Shown: positions 12,277 through 23,289 of the stretch, piece by piece
How positions within the stretch are numbered: the stretch's first letter is position 1
How the letters are laid out: each line of letters opens with the position of its first letter
Source: Chlorophyllum brunneum
Lineage: Eukaryota; Basidiomycota; Agaricomycetes; Agaricales; Agaricaceae
Direction of reading: 5' to 3'
Assembly (NCBI GenBank): GCA_963576785.1
Contig: OY756143.1
Location: 1,612,001 to 1,676,000, forward strand
Length of the DNA stretch: 64,000 nt
Notes under the pieces: generated by a model
Seen by the model: only the letters and a program-made list of their open reading frames with translations
What the model was told of the DNA's origin: nothing
Database searches by the model: none
Made by a program: the position numbers and the translations under genes

Positions 12277-15071
12277 ATGTCCTCTCCCTCCAAACCAGTC
12301 AGTATAAAGGGCTATCATGCAGGTGCCTCGGGCGATGCCCAACCCCAGTCGTCTCCCCCCGTGGGCACCCCAGACCTCCGTGCTCTTCGCGCCCAGTACG
12401 TCGGCACTCCATCTCTCCCAAATATTCCTCCTCGTGGCACACCAGGTCGGGCTACACCTATCGTAGTTGGCACCCCTTCTACCCAGCCACCCATCGACTT
12501 CACCTCCTCTCCATTGCGCACTCCCACAGGCCCAGGCCCTGCAGTCGGCGGTATCTCGGCAGCTCGTGGACATAGTATCGCGCCTAATAATGGGGCAGAC
12601 ACCCCTGTTCTTGACCTCGATGGACTTCCTGACGAGGAAAAAGTCAAAGTTCTCGCCAGGCATCTCGTATCAAAGGAGGAGAGAGCAAAGACAGACTCGC
12701 CCCAAAACGTACCGTCATCAGACGCTAGCTCGTCACACTCAAGGCCTCCTTCTGAGCATAGTAATGGCCCTCGGGATGCAGGCAAAGCAAGGGAGGATTC
12801 AGAGGCATTCCCTATACCCTACAATGCACCTGGAGCGGACATAACGTGAGTTTGTTTCCGGTCACTTCAGTTCCGGTCATTCTCTCAACTAGTGCTGATA
12901 CGTGTTTCCCAAGCCATGATGTGTACAAGTGGCATGCTGATCAGCGGCGACAGGTAGGAAGGGCTCGCGCCGTTTCCTTCGCTGGCCTCCCCCAACAGCC
13001 CGATCCCGCTTTTGAACATATCCATGAGCCAGGTGGTTTCCGACGGAATTACGTCAAGCTCCGTGCAAATGAACAAGGCGCTGAGGAACCCCAGATGCTC
13101 AACAACTTCATAGAGTTTTTGCTCTTGTTTGGGCACTTCGTGCGTCTTTTAATATCCATATCGCAGTAGCACATACCCATGGATCACTAGGCTGGTGAAG
13201 ACCTGGACGAAGATGAGGAGGAAAAGTCTGAGCATGAAGAGGAGGAAGCTGCAGAGATTAGCACTGCTCCGGGACCAAGCGAGACAACTCCTCTATTAAG
13301 TGGCGGAATTGGCTCTGCTATCACACATTCAAGGTCACGGTCCCGTCGTCGAGGGTCTGTTGGTCCTACCCACGGAAATGCGTCAGTTACACAAGCTGTC
13401 TTGATGGTTCGTCCATATGTTCTCTATCGCGTTTTTATACCCATTGAGTGAAACTTGACAGCTTCTCAAATCATTTATAGGCACTGGTGTTCTATTTCTG
13501 GGTAAAGCGTACGTGCCCGCGCCCATTCCGAGTCGTCATCTATTCGGAAACTCATCGATGTTTTACAGCTTCTATAATGGTGGCATTCTGTTCTCTGCTC
13601 TCCTCTTCACCTTCATTGCCATCATCTCACTTTACTCTTTTCTCTTGCTTGTCAAGGCCAAGGTTGTCGTCCCGGGCAGTTTCGGCGGTGCGTGACGTTA
13701 CAGGCTACATCTGCTGGTAGCTCATCTACATAATAGATATCGGAGGAGCCTTGTATGGTCCTTGGATGCGTTATGCCATTCTTAGCTCTATTGTTATCTC
13801 ACAACTTGGCTTCGTGTCTGCCTATACCATTTTCATTGCCGAGAATCTTCAGGTCGGCTGTCCATAACTGCTATCTCAGCAGCCAACTAATTTTGAAGTG
13901 TAGGCATTCGTTATGGCAGTTACCGATTGCATGAAGATCATTTCCGTTCAATATTTCATTTTGATGCAGCTTGTCGTTTTCCTGCCTCTGGCACTTATCC
14001 GGGACTTGGCAAAACTCAGTACTGCGGCTCTCGTTGCGGACGTGTTCATCTTTGCCGGATTGTTGTATATCTTTGGGAGTGAAATCGCCATCTTGGCGGA
14101 AAGGGGAATGGCCAAGGTTCAATTATTCAATCCGAACGACTTTCCACTCTTTATTGGGCAAGTGGCTTATTGTAACCTGAAGCGATGATCATTTAAACCG
14201 ATATAATAGCACCGCAGTGTTCTCTTTTGAGGGTATCGGGCTCGTCGTTCCCATCACAGATGCTATGAAGGAACCGCACAAGTTCCCTAGGGTCTTGACT
14301 GGCGTCATGTTTTTCCTTATGCGTATGTACTAGTCATCTTTGTTGGCTCAAAGCTGACTTCGTTCCCCATACAGTTCTTTTCGGAGGAGCTGGCGTACTT
14401 GCTTATCTCACTTTTGGCGCCAACATTCAAACCGTCGTACTTGTCAACTTGGATCCCAACAGCAAAATGGTGCTGTCCGTGAGTAACTCTCTTTGCCACC
14501 ACTGTTTAGGTCTTGAAACCAATTAATTCCTGTCGCCATTCAGGTCCAATTCTTTTATTCAATAGCTATCCTCCTGTCTGTGCCTCTCCAGCTTTTCCCT
14601 GCAGTCCGTATTCTTGAGAACGGCTTATTTACTCGGAGTGGGAAGGGTAACAACCGAGTCAAGTGGATGAAGAATGGTTTCAGATTCTGCATGGTCATGG
14701 TATGCACAATGGTGAGCTCGTATGGTGCTAAGGACTTGGACAAGTTTGTCGCTTTCGTCGGGTGCTTCGCTTGGTGAATTTCATTACCATGTCTTGCCTG
14801 ACTGTTTTGACCCTTGATTTCACTTAGCGTGCCATTGTGCTACGTATACCCCGCAATGCTGCACTATAAGGCTTGTGCGAGGACCAAGAAGCAGAAGTTG
14901 GCCGATATTGCAATGATCATATTCGGTATTCTCTGTGCCATCTACACCTCCATTCAGACTATCAAGGTATGCCTTTCGAATATTCACCTGTGGGTTCATT
15001 ATTAATGTTCGCCACAGTTGATGCTTGCAACTCCTACCGCGCCACCCAGCGAAAGCCATTGCTCGTTATGA
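12277..15071 (+). CDS. AVT3: Vacuolar neutral amino acid transporter, Avt3/Avt4 type
   Basis: Member of the amino acid/auxin permease family (AAAP, SLC36-like) that exports neutral amino acids from the vacuole. Twelve exons: 12277-12845, 12914-13139, 13191-13406, 13462-13508, 13569-13687, 13737-13852, 13904-14157, 14210-14322, 14375-14478, 14544-14773, 14828-14966, 15018-15071; 728 residues. The first 335 residues are a long hydrophilic tail, Pro/Thr-rich then acidic, typical of the Avt3/Avt4 branch. The transport domain starts at LLKSFIGTGVLFLGKAFYNGG and carries about eleven hydrophobic segments, including the FEGIGLVVPI and LFGGAGVLAYLTFG motifs. Intron 7 (14158-14209) uses a GC-AG pair, GCAAGT as donor, because only this join keeps the conserved FIGTAVFSFEG. 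The start at 12277 is preferred over an in-frame ATG at 12118, which lies in promoter-like sequence. Confidence 0.9.
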
Positions 15072-15610
15072 GCACCTTGGAGAATGGGTGATGAATCTCA
15101 ACGAGTCGACCAGTCTCAAAAAACCCTTTAGATGCCTTGTTTTTCCCATCCCAACATGAAGTCGTGATTTCACTTTCGTCTTTCAACCATCATTCCATAC
15201 TGACAATAGCATTGGCATGCATAACTGAGGAAATGAGTGCCTGGAAATGATTCTATACTCTAACTTTCGATACGGTAGACCATCTATCCATTCACAATTT
15301 AATGACATTCGGTTCCACCCCATTCGAGTCATACACACGCGATATTACACACCGGATAAGGTTAAGTTTATGATATGACCAATAAAACAACAAGAATCGC
15401 AGATTCGATGCACGTTTGAGAAAATATAAGAGGGTGCGGCAAGGAGCTGAAATGGACTAGGCACCTGCGTAAGAGTCGCGTAGACAATGTAAGATAAATA
15501 TGCAAGTTGTGATACAGAAACGTGGAACATGTACGCCATCTATGAGGAAATAGAAGCAAGAGCATGAAAGGGATATGAAGAGAAAAGCCAGGGATACGTA
15601 GGGAGGTACA
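15072..15610. other. Convergent 3' regions, no gene
   Basis: 540 bases between the stop codons of two convergent genes. AT-rich with only short open frames; presumably both 3' UTRs. Confidence 0.6.
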
Positions 15611-18600
15611 TCACTGATGCACCATGGTCTTATCGGATACTGTCTCAGCATCGTCCTCGGCCTGCACACCAACTCCCATGGTAGATTCTGCCTCCTCCGT
15701 CACTCCTTCTCGTCGAACAAGGTAATCCCGACTCAGGTTTATCTTGTTCATCCTTATCTCTCGCCCCAACAAAACGATGTCATCATCATCCCCTCCTTTA
15801 TTCCTCGTCTCCTTAGCGCTCATCTCCCTCTGCATTTTCATCAAACCCGTATCCGACTGCACTCCACGTTCGGTGTCGGTAGCTTTGCTTCTACCCACAT
15901 TAGCGCCACCAGTAAAAATGGAGCCACTGCCGTGACGCGGACGAGATTTGGTTCTTTCCATTCCCTTAAGATGACAGTCTTGTGGCGTAGTGGGTTGCGA
16001 AATAGGGAGTAGGTGTGAATGGGGATCGGAAGGCAAAAGAGAACGTGAATGGGAGTTGGATATGGACATGGAGACATTGGTAACCTGGCGCTCGTCGACG
16101 GAGCTCAACCCCCTCCTCGCATGCTTTCTCTCTTTGATTTTCTGCAGACTGCGATGTCGGTTTTCAATCCGCCTCGGGTCATCAACATGGGTGGGACTCA
16201 AAGATTCCCCTGTGGGTATCGTGGACTGGTTGCCAGGTTGACTTGTGGGTGCTCCGGACATTTTGGATACAATGATACTGGATACTCCAGTTGTCGTAGG
16301 AGAATCAGGAACACGAACAGGGGCGTTCTTCTCTCCTTCCCTCTCCCTCTCCTCACCCTCGAGTGTTGTCGGCTTCATCTTCTGTTGAACCAAAGATCCC
16401 GAAATAGGAGCCACCTTAGCGTTGATGCTGACATTCGACGGCCGTACAACACTCCTCCGTCTCCTGTGTGATGATTTCCTCTTCTCTGGGTTGGTGGATA
16501 TCCTGCCCTGTGATGGTTTAGACGAAAGAGATGCTGCCACCGGTATTGATGCCGATGTAGGTATAGGTGATGGGGCCGACGGTATAGGAGCTAATATGGG
16601 GACGATATCGATCGTTTGACCTCTTGCTCGTGTTTTTGGATTGGCAGTATCATTGCCACCGATGGATGGACGGGGCTTTCGTAGAGGGCTGACCTTCTTC
16701 ACCGTTTCCCTCTCTTTTCTCTGCTCTCGTTCACGTTCTTTAATTTGAAGGGGACGTAAAGGAATAACGACCCCCGCGGCACGAAGAACGTCCTCAAATG
16801 GAGCATGATCTTTTGTGGTCTGCATTCTATGTGCATACGTGCAAATCAACCTAGTAAAAAAGTCACCAGTTCTATCAACCGAAAAAAAGGATGAAAAACC
16901 AGAAGGATAAACATACCCAGGCCCAAAAACAAACTCGCCACCCAACTGGTTCAAATCACCTCCCTTCTCCCACACCGGCATACCAACTTTCAAAGCTCTG
17001 ACGAACACCATTGCAATCCCACCCATCAACCCATGTTTCACGTATCCACCGCTCGTATATCCCTTATTCTTACCACCACCACCCAACATTTCAGCATCAA
17101 GGCGTGCTTGCGAACCCCCACCCTTCGACCTCTTGTGCCCAGGTCCGTGTCGGTGATCGTGCGGATGAGGGTGATCAGGTAAACTCGCGGGATCCTTTCC
17201 CATCCCAAGAGCAGCGTACACCGCGAGCGAGGGATCGGTATATACGTCTAATGCCACAGCACCCGTTCCGAAAATCTGTTTATATTTCCCGATCATGGTG
17301 TATGATCCGTTACCGATCACCACCAACTTCACTGGCCCTCTCACTTCGCCTTTGATGCCATTGTCCTCCCCCGCGACATCTATCTTCTCATTTGACAATT
17401 CCTTGTCTTGTGGTCCCAGAAGCAGTTCAGGAATACGTCGAGTTAGAGAAGCGACAGACGTCATGTAATCCTGACATAACGGACACCAGAAATGTCGGAT
17501 GAACACTACCACGACCCTTTGCTGCACGAATAGAGCGCCGAAGTTGATACGAACACCAGATTCAGCGATGATGGGGAGTGAAGCGGCCTTACTCAGTTCG
17601 CGGAAAGTAGGTAGGTCCCATTCACCTACGACAGGTTCTGAATCGGATAGAACAGGTGATAGGGGCATAGCGGTCGAGGCGGAATTAAGCGGGGATAACG
17701 GGAAGGCGGAATGTGTGAGAGGAGGAAGCCTAGATGTGGACCGAGAAGCACTCCGTTTGATTTTCATTGTGGCCAAAGAAGCAATTGTGGCGCTCGCACC
17801 CGGTCCAGCAGCAATGGAAGACATGGGAAGTGGTGAGGTCGAAGGTCTACTAGCAAGTGCAGGTGCTCGGCGAGGAGGAACAACATCCGGCACTAACTGT
17901 GCGAATGAAGGGGATGAAAAAGTGGACGGAACATGAACAAAGGAAAAAGTGGAATGGGATTCGTCAGTGTGGCCGTGTGATGTTTGGGATTGACGAGAAA
18001 CGAGGACAGGAGGTATTGATGGCGAGAGGGGTGTATCGTCATGTGGTAGAGTAGGGACTTGAACGATCTCAGAGGGGGGAAGAGGTTGGGTCAGAGGGAG
18101 ATGTGATGATGTGGGACGGATCGGTGTAGGGGTTTCAACAGGGATAGAACCCTGTTTCGCGTGTCCAGTGATCGGAGCCTGCACCTGTGACGCTGGCGGA
18201 GGAGCATCGGTGGGGTCGGGGCCGACGGGGACAAGAGAAATAGCACTCCGTTGCAGTGGATGATCCGCAATGGGCAGAAAATCCTGTCCTTGACCAGCCC
18301 AGACTACGGTGGAGAAGACAGGAGGGGAAATAGAAGCTTTACGTATGCGATCGATGTCTGCGATTGAAGCACGGACGTTGTGAGAATTCGAGTCCGACTG
18401 ACTCGCCCTCCGCGGTTTGAGAAAACGTGCGAGTTTATTGGTTGAACCTGTCCTCGGCCTCTGTTGCTGCTGAGGCTCGTACACATGGTGCTGGGTCGTA
18501 GCTCGAATCGTGGTATCCAGTTCCTCAGCGCCTGAATGACCAACGCGCGTCGAGTCTGTCTCTGTTCCACTACTGTCATTATCCACACGGGGCGGTTGGG

Positions 18601-19210
18601 GTTGTTGAACGACGCGAGTAATGGGGACAGGTGACTTGGGCACGACAGGACTGACACTAACAGAGCCCCTAGAAAGAGAGGGAATAGCAAGCGCAGTAAC
18701 CTGAGAAAGGCGTGTGGGTTTGAGAGACTGACGCCTCACGGTCGACGCGATGTTGCCACTAGTGTTACCGCCGTTACTGATACTATATGTTCGCATTACC
18801 GAAGCCGTCCCTCCGTGACCGTGATCAGAAGCATAAGCGGGCTGAGCGACAGTATCGTGGACATTGAAGGTGGAAGCAGCGGCGAGTGTGTGGAGGTATG
18901 ATATGGAACGACGTCGATCGGGCTGTCGAATTGCGCCAAATTCGTCTATTTCCTCCTGCTGTACCAGATGGCCAAGAACGGGTGGAGCGTCTCCGAGTCT
19001 GTGTAAGGCGCTAGATGTGCGATTGCGTAAAACCCAGAGAGGCGCGAAGGGGTCTGTGGGGTCGGGATCTGGGTAGCGCTCTGAGAAGCTGAGTTTGTGG
19101 AAGGACTGAGTGGGTTGTTGTTGTTGGGGGTCGGGAATATGGATGGCAGTAGGAGGTGCTGGCTTGCGTCTGACGCACACCGAAGAATTTGGGTCGAGGG
19201 CGGCGGACAT
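15611..19210 (-). CDS. Very long protein with embedded AhpC/TSA-like thioredoxin-fold domain
   Basis: Start at 19210 (MSAALDPNSS), stop at 15611; 1177 residues once an in-frame 66-nt intron (16916-16851, GTATGT/CTAG) is removed. Removing it restores the pattern GEFVFGPG-LICTYAHRMQ expected at the end of PRXL2/AAED1-like redox proteins. The domain covers about residues 540-790: WDLPTFRELSKAASLP, then VVVFIRHFWCPLCQDYM with a CPLC pair near residues 575/578, GNGSYTMIGKYK, and the final Tyr-Ala-His-Arg. A His/Gly-rich insert (DHPHPHDHRHGPGHK) interrupts it. The CxxC motif suggests thiol-disulfide chemistry; the substrate is unknown. About 540 disordered residues precede it and about 390 basic, low-complexity residues follow. 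Family members are usually near 200 residues, so the flanks are a fungal elaboration. Confidence 0.8.
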   Translation of the reverse strand: MSAALDPNSSVCVRRKPAPPTAIHIPDPQQQQPTQSFHKLSFSERYPDPDPTDPFAPLWVLRNRTSSALHRLGDAPPVLGHLVQQEEIDEFGAIRQPDRRRSISYLHTLAAASTFNVHDTVAQPAYASDHGHGGTASVMRTYSISNGGNTSGNIASTVRRQSLKPTRLSQVTALAIPSLSRGSVSVSPVVPKSPVPITRVVQQPQPPRVDNDSSGTETDSTRVGHSGAEELDTTIRATTQHHVYEPQQQQRPRTGSTNKLARFLKPRRASQSDSNSHNVRASIADIDRIRKASISPPVFSTVVWAGQGQDFLPIADHPLQRSAISLVPVGPDPTDAPPPASQVQAPITGHAKQGSIPVETPTPIRPTSSHLPLTQPLPPSEIVQVPTLPHDDTPLSPSIPPVLVSRQSQTSHGHTDESHSTFSFVHVPSTFSSPSFAQLVPDVVPPRRAPALASRPSTSPLPMSSIAAGPGASATIASLATMKIKRSASRSTSRLPPLTHSAFPLSPLNSASTAMPLSPVLSDSEPVVGEWDLPTFRELSKAASLPIIAESGVRINFGALFVQQRVVVVFIRHFWCPLCQDYMTSVASLTRRIPELLLGPQDKELSNEKIDVAGEDNGIKGEVRGPVKLVVIGNGSYTMIGKYKQIFGTGAVALDVYTDPSLAVYAALGMGKDPASLPDHPHPHDHRHGPGHKRSKGGGSQARLDAEMLGGGGKNKGYTSGGYVKHGLMGGIAMVFVRALKVGMPVWEKGGDLNQLGGEFVFGPGYVYPSGFSSFFSVDRTGDFFTRLICTYAHRMQTTKDHAPFEDVLRAAGVVIPLRPLQIKEREREQRKERETVKKVSPLRKPRPSIGGNDTANPKTRARGQTIDIVPILAPIPSAPSPIPTSASIPVAASLSSKPSQGRISTNPEKRKSSHRRRRSVVRPSNVSINAKVAPISGSLVQQKMKPTTLEGEEREREGEKNAPVRVPDSPTTTGVSSIIVSKMSGAPTSQPGNQSTIPTGESLSPTHVDDPRRIENRHRSLQKIKERKHARRGLSSVDERQVTNVSMSISNSHSRSLLPSDPHSHLLPISQPTTPQDCHLKGMERTKSRPRHGSGSIFTGGANVGRSKATDTERGVQSDTGLMKMQREMSAKETRNKGGDDDDIVLLGREIRMNKINLSRDYLVRREGVTEEAESTMGVGVQAEDDAETVSDKTMVHQ
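16851..16916 (-). other. In-frame, stop-free 66-nt intron
   Basis: The donor GTATGT at 16916 and the acceptor CTAG at 16852-16851 (minus strand) bound 66 nt that are open in the coding frame. The family's conserved GPG-to-CTYAHR spacing argues that it is spliced out. If retained, it would add 22 hydrophobic/aromatic residues next to the active fold. Confidence 0.7.
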
Positions 19211-19463
19211 AGTCCTCGGCAGGGCGGTGTCAAGGAGCAGAGGAAGCTATGTGTGGCGGGACTAGCACGAGTTTAAAAAGAGACTACACGCGCTGTGGGT
19301 GTGGAGGGGACATAGAGAGGAGGCGTGTTGAGCTGCAACATGAGGCTGACTGCCACGCGTGCCCTTCTAGCTTCAGCATTTGGCCTGACAGGGATCATTC
19401 GACGCGATTGTGGTTCAGATGTGGATGTACAACCCTGACACAACATATGTATTATAATCACCG

Positions 19464-20409
19464 CTATGCCCAGTTATCAATCAGAGAATCCCGCATCTCG
19501 CCAATGACCGCAGATGAGCTCTGGCCTTGTAGTTCTGGACGTATGTCAACCGCTGACCAGATACACAAGGCTGCAGCACTCACTGAACGTAGCTTCTATC
19601 ACACTAATCTCGGTCGCTGTTGTCTCCAGACCAGTAAATGCACACCAGTCATTGACCACAAGGCCTGCACCGATAACATCCGAACCTCGATTAACCGTTC
19701 CAGCCTGACAAAAAAGGGTCATCAGACGGTCCAGTACGAAGCTAAACCCACAATGCTTACCACCAGAGGCACCTGGAGTAAACTACTCAGTTCATCTTGG
19801 TCTTGTATACTCGTCTTGGGGTGTACCAATCCACCCTGGTTCGTGATCGCACAATAGCTCCCCACGAGCACATTGTCCGCAATCGTTTGTCGAAAAACCT
19901 CGACTTTTAACACATCGGCAATGATTTCTTCCGTTTCCCGATCAACGTCTGGATGAACGAGGGCAACATAATCATTGCATGCGATCACATTTCCCAATGC
20001 CGACAGCCGCTCTTCAACACGCTGGATTGCAATGGCGTCTGGAAGGGAGTTTCTGAGGTGCTGCAGTTCTTGATCCGTCGTCGTTGAAGGAACAAGTAGC
20101 CCATGGCGGTTTCCTGATTGTATTTCTAGTGAGATCGTGACACGGGTGACGGACGCGAAGCATACGAACCCGCCGTCAAGCGACCTATTATACGTGTGCC
20201 AGCGATGCTCGTGTGGACAATCGGGACAACGTCCCCGAGTTCAGCCTCAAAGGCCGAATAAAAGTTGGTGCTGCCTTGGATTGCACAAAGGCAGTAAGTG
20301 TTTGTCAATTTCGAAAAGACACCAACGTCGCTGCTGTTTTCAAACTGGATGCCTGGGGAGGTATAAGCGGCATGCGGAGTGGTGCTATTCAAAACGCACG
20401 GGTAGCCAT
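19464..20409 (-). CDS. TIF6: Translation initiation factor 6 / 60S biogenesis factor
   Basis: eIF6 binds the nascent 60S subunit, is needed for its nucleolar maturation, and blocks premature joining to 40S until it is released by the SBDS and EFL1 proteins. Five exons: 20409-20400 (only 10 nt), 20352-20170, 20113-19761, 19704-19584, 19534-19464; 245 residues, exactly the usual eIF6 length. The pentein repeats are plain: [80 protein letters not shown] and [19 protein letters not shown]. One local oddity: the usual CLVAIGGS segment reads CLCAIQGS here. It lies head to head with NDUFAF7, 119 bases between start codons, so the two probably share a promoter region. Confidence 0.95.
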
Positions 20410-20528
20410 AATAGTTGGGTATCTGGGGTGGAGATAGATCACAAAACAGATTATATAGCTTAGCTAAGGCGCCCAACCCAGTCACAGTCCGTCATACGGA
20501 ACCGACCTCGGGGCCCCGTTGACTCCAG
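20410..20528. promoter_or_regulatory. Short bidirectional promoter, TIF6 / NDUFAF7
   Basis: Only 119 bases separate the two divergent start codons. It must hold both core promoters and both 5' leaders. A TATATAA-like stretch is readable on the minus strand near 20455. No further motif is claimed. Confidence 0.6.
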
Positions 20529-22258
20529 ATGTCATTCTCCCGCCTCTGCTCTCGCTCATTATCTTCCATACCGCGTTCATCGCATCTCAGGCGATGCCAC
20601 TCCAACAATGCCTACTCACCCACCCCCCTTGAAAAAATAATTCTGGACAACATCAAAGTCAGTCCGACCTACTCCTCGCGAGTACCCATTCAAACGCCCA
20701 GTAGTCTACAGGTCCTGTATCTCTCGCGGCCTATATGCAACTATGCCTCTCGCACCCGACACACGGGTACTACATGAACGCCTCAAACCCAGTCTTTGGG
20801 TCCCAGGGCGACTTTATCACAAGCCCTGAAATAAGTCAGGTTTTCGGCGAGGTATGCCTCCAAACTCCTCGCGTCACGAAAGCACAGAAGGAATGAGCAT
20901 GTAGCATATCTACTAGTTGATTGGTATCTGGTTATTGTCGCAATGGGCGGATGCTGGCAGCCCGTCCAGGATACGACTCGTGGAACTTGGACCCGGAAGA
21001 GGAACCCTCATGGACGACATTCTGCGCGTACGTGTCCCTTCGGTTCCCTAGTACACTAACAGACTCTCATGCTTTGCGATTAGGTTGTTTCCCAGCTACG
21101 TCCCTCCAACAACCCCATAAACGTCCATCTCGTCGAGACAAGCCAAGCTCTCCGCGCAGTCCAAGAGCAAAAGCTCACCTCTTCGAAGCGCAACGTCAAA
21201 CTTCACTTCCATCACTCCATATCCGACGTCCCACAAAATCCATCTCAATACACCATGCTTGTCGCACACGAGTTCTTTGACGCACTCCCTATCCACCTTC
21301 TTCAAGTTCGTCCTTCCCTCATTCATTCACCCCCCCTCACTCATAGCCTACCCTTGACAGAGAAAAGAAACGGGGTGGCACGAAGTCATGATCGACACCG
21401 ACCGCACCTCCTTTTCAACCTCAACCCCTAACCAAACTACCGCTACTAATTCACCAATCATTCCCCGTCTCCGACGCGTCCTCTCCCCAGCACCGACAGC
21501 AGCCTCAACTCTCCTCGGATTTTCCTCTCCACGTTTCCACAGTCTCCCGCTTGGAAGTTTCATCGAAGTCTCTCCCGCAGCATTTAAAATCGCACGTCAG
21601 GTCGCGCAACTCGTGTCAGGGACAACCGAACCCGAACCACTGATCCAACATAACCATAAACATGATGTTGCTCCGAATACTGATCAGTCTGTTGGAGGGT
21701 GTGGGCTGATTATTGACTATGGTGGTGATAGAGTTTATGGGGATTCGATCAGGGTGAGTTAGGCTTTCTTCTTATTTGTGCGAGAAGCTGATCAGATGGT
21801 GGGCATGGTTTTAGGCGTTCAAACAACATAAGATTGTAGACGTATTCCACAAGCCAGGCGAATGTGATCTAACCGCCAACGTCGACTTTGCCTACCTCAA
21901 AGAGGCAATGTCAGACCTTGGTATGACTTTCTTCCTCCTCCATAATCCAACTACTCACTTCCCTTGAACAGTAACACCGCATGGCCCCGTCTCCCAACGC
22001 AATTTCCTTGACCGTATGGGCATTTCCCTTCGAGCCGATGCTCTCGCCCGCTCAGCTCCCTCTGAAGACCGACGTACCGCAATTCGAGATTCAGCGAAGC
22101 GCATAACAGATCGTTTAGGTATGGGTGAAGAGTACAAAGTCCTTGGTGTGACAAGTATTAGTAGACGAGATGGATTGGTCGGAGCTGGGGTTTGGCCATT
22201 TGAGATTAGAGAAGAGAAGAAGACTGAGGGCTGTGTGCAAGTTGGTAATAAAGAGTGA
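20529..22258 (+). CDS. NDUFAF7: Mitochondrial complex I assembly methyltransferase NDUFAF7
   Basis: MidA/DUF185-family SAM-dependent methyltransferase; in animals it dimethylates an arginine of the NDUFS2 subunit during complex I assembly. Seven exons: 20529-20657, 20705-20851, 20917-21027, 21084-21305, 21361-21753, 21815-21920, 21972-22258; 464 residues. The N-terminus ([22 protein letters not shown]) is rich in Arg and Ser with no acid, as in a mitochondrial presequence. Signatures are [36 protein letters not shown], the SAM-binding [33 protein letters not shown], and IIDYGGD near the C-terminal third. A 60-residue Ser/Thr-rich insertion sits after [11 protein letters not shown]. The second exon uses the TAG at 20702-20704 as acceptor, since it alone keeps the frame into STGPVS. 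Confidence 0.92.
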
Positions 22259-22294
22259 TCTAAGTTTATTACTAGAAACCAGTATTTTATGATA

Positions 22295-23289
22295 TTACGG
22301 CAATCTATGGTCGTAGCTCCGACTGCGGTTTCTTGAAGAACGTGAATGGTGTGGCGATTGAGAACGTGAGCCTCGTCTTCTCGAATATCGGTCTCTTTCG
22401 TGCTCGTCGTGGCAGCGCTTCTGCCTGCTGCGCTCTCCAGCTGAACGTTTCCGTGAATCCTGCTCCTCTTTCGCGCTAGGCTGACGTTCAGCCCCCGTAA
22501 CTTCCGTCGAAGCCGCCGCGTCGTTCTCCCTTTCCTTCCCTTTCGCCTTCCTCTTCGCCTTCTCAACCTCATCCTCCAAATCCCCATTCTCATCCTCGCC
22601 TTCACTCTCACCCTCACTGACATCACCTCCAATAGCACCATGCTTTCTCATCTCCTTCTCCTTCATCCTCTTCCACATCAACTTATTCACACATCTCGGA
22701 CATAAAACAACTTTCACCAATGCACTCTTTGGCTCTCCATGTTCCATATACGCAAAGGGCAGTTCTAGTGTTGCCAATCGTGGTTCTTTCCTCCTCCTCT
22801 TCCTTCTAGTCATATTCGTTGATTCGGATTCGGAGAAGTGATATTTGCATCGCGTATTCCCACATGTGGATTCACCTGCCCCAGAGAGGACTTCCGATTC
22901 TGTGCGCCAACGAAGAGCAAACTAAAACATGTTCAGTGGACAGATACTCGGATTGGATAGTCCCAAACGCACGTTACCCGACTTGTAATGCTTCAAATCA
23001 CATACGGCGAATTCACGATACAAATTCTCATAGTATTTTTCCGCTAGTCGGGCTTCCCATGGTTTTGAAATTGTGTTTACGGTGTTACTGGTTGATGCCT
23101 CGTTTTCGTTTGGATCTTTATTAGGAACGTCTTCTCGCAGGAACCTGTCAAGCGTTTCCGACAAGTTAGGGTAAGTTATCGAGGGATATGATTGGAGTGG
23201 ATATGGACTTACTTGTGTGATGCCTTGAGGATTTCGAATTCGGTGAGACCTTTGGTTATTGGGTATGATTTTGTTGGGTATATGGACAT
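22295..23289 (-). CDS. FRA10AC1: FRA10AC1-domain nuclear protein
   Basis: Homologue of the human folate-sensitive fragile-site protein FRA10AC1, a nuclear protein found with late spliceosomes. Three exons: 23289-23213, 23144-22973, 22921-22295; 291 residues. Family motifs are LTEFEILKASHKFLRED, WEARLAEKYYENLYREF, CDLKHYKSGNFALRWRTE, CGNTRCKYH and YMEHGEPKSALVKVVLCPRC. The two CxxC/CxxxxC pairs are placed as in a zinc-binding fold. The C-terminus is a charged KE/RS tail ending in RSRSYDHRLP, consistent with a splicing factor. An ATG at 23395 could extend the protein through an 82-nt alternative intron, but the start MSIYPTKSYP fits better. Its stop lies only 36 bases from that of NDUFAF7, so the mRNAs almost certainly overlap at their 3' ends. 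Confidence 0.9.

Noticed and set aside
11652..12293. 213-codon minus-strand frame
   Set aside because: No domain or protein-like pattern; it overlaps the transporter promoter and start.
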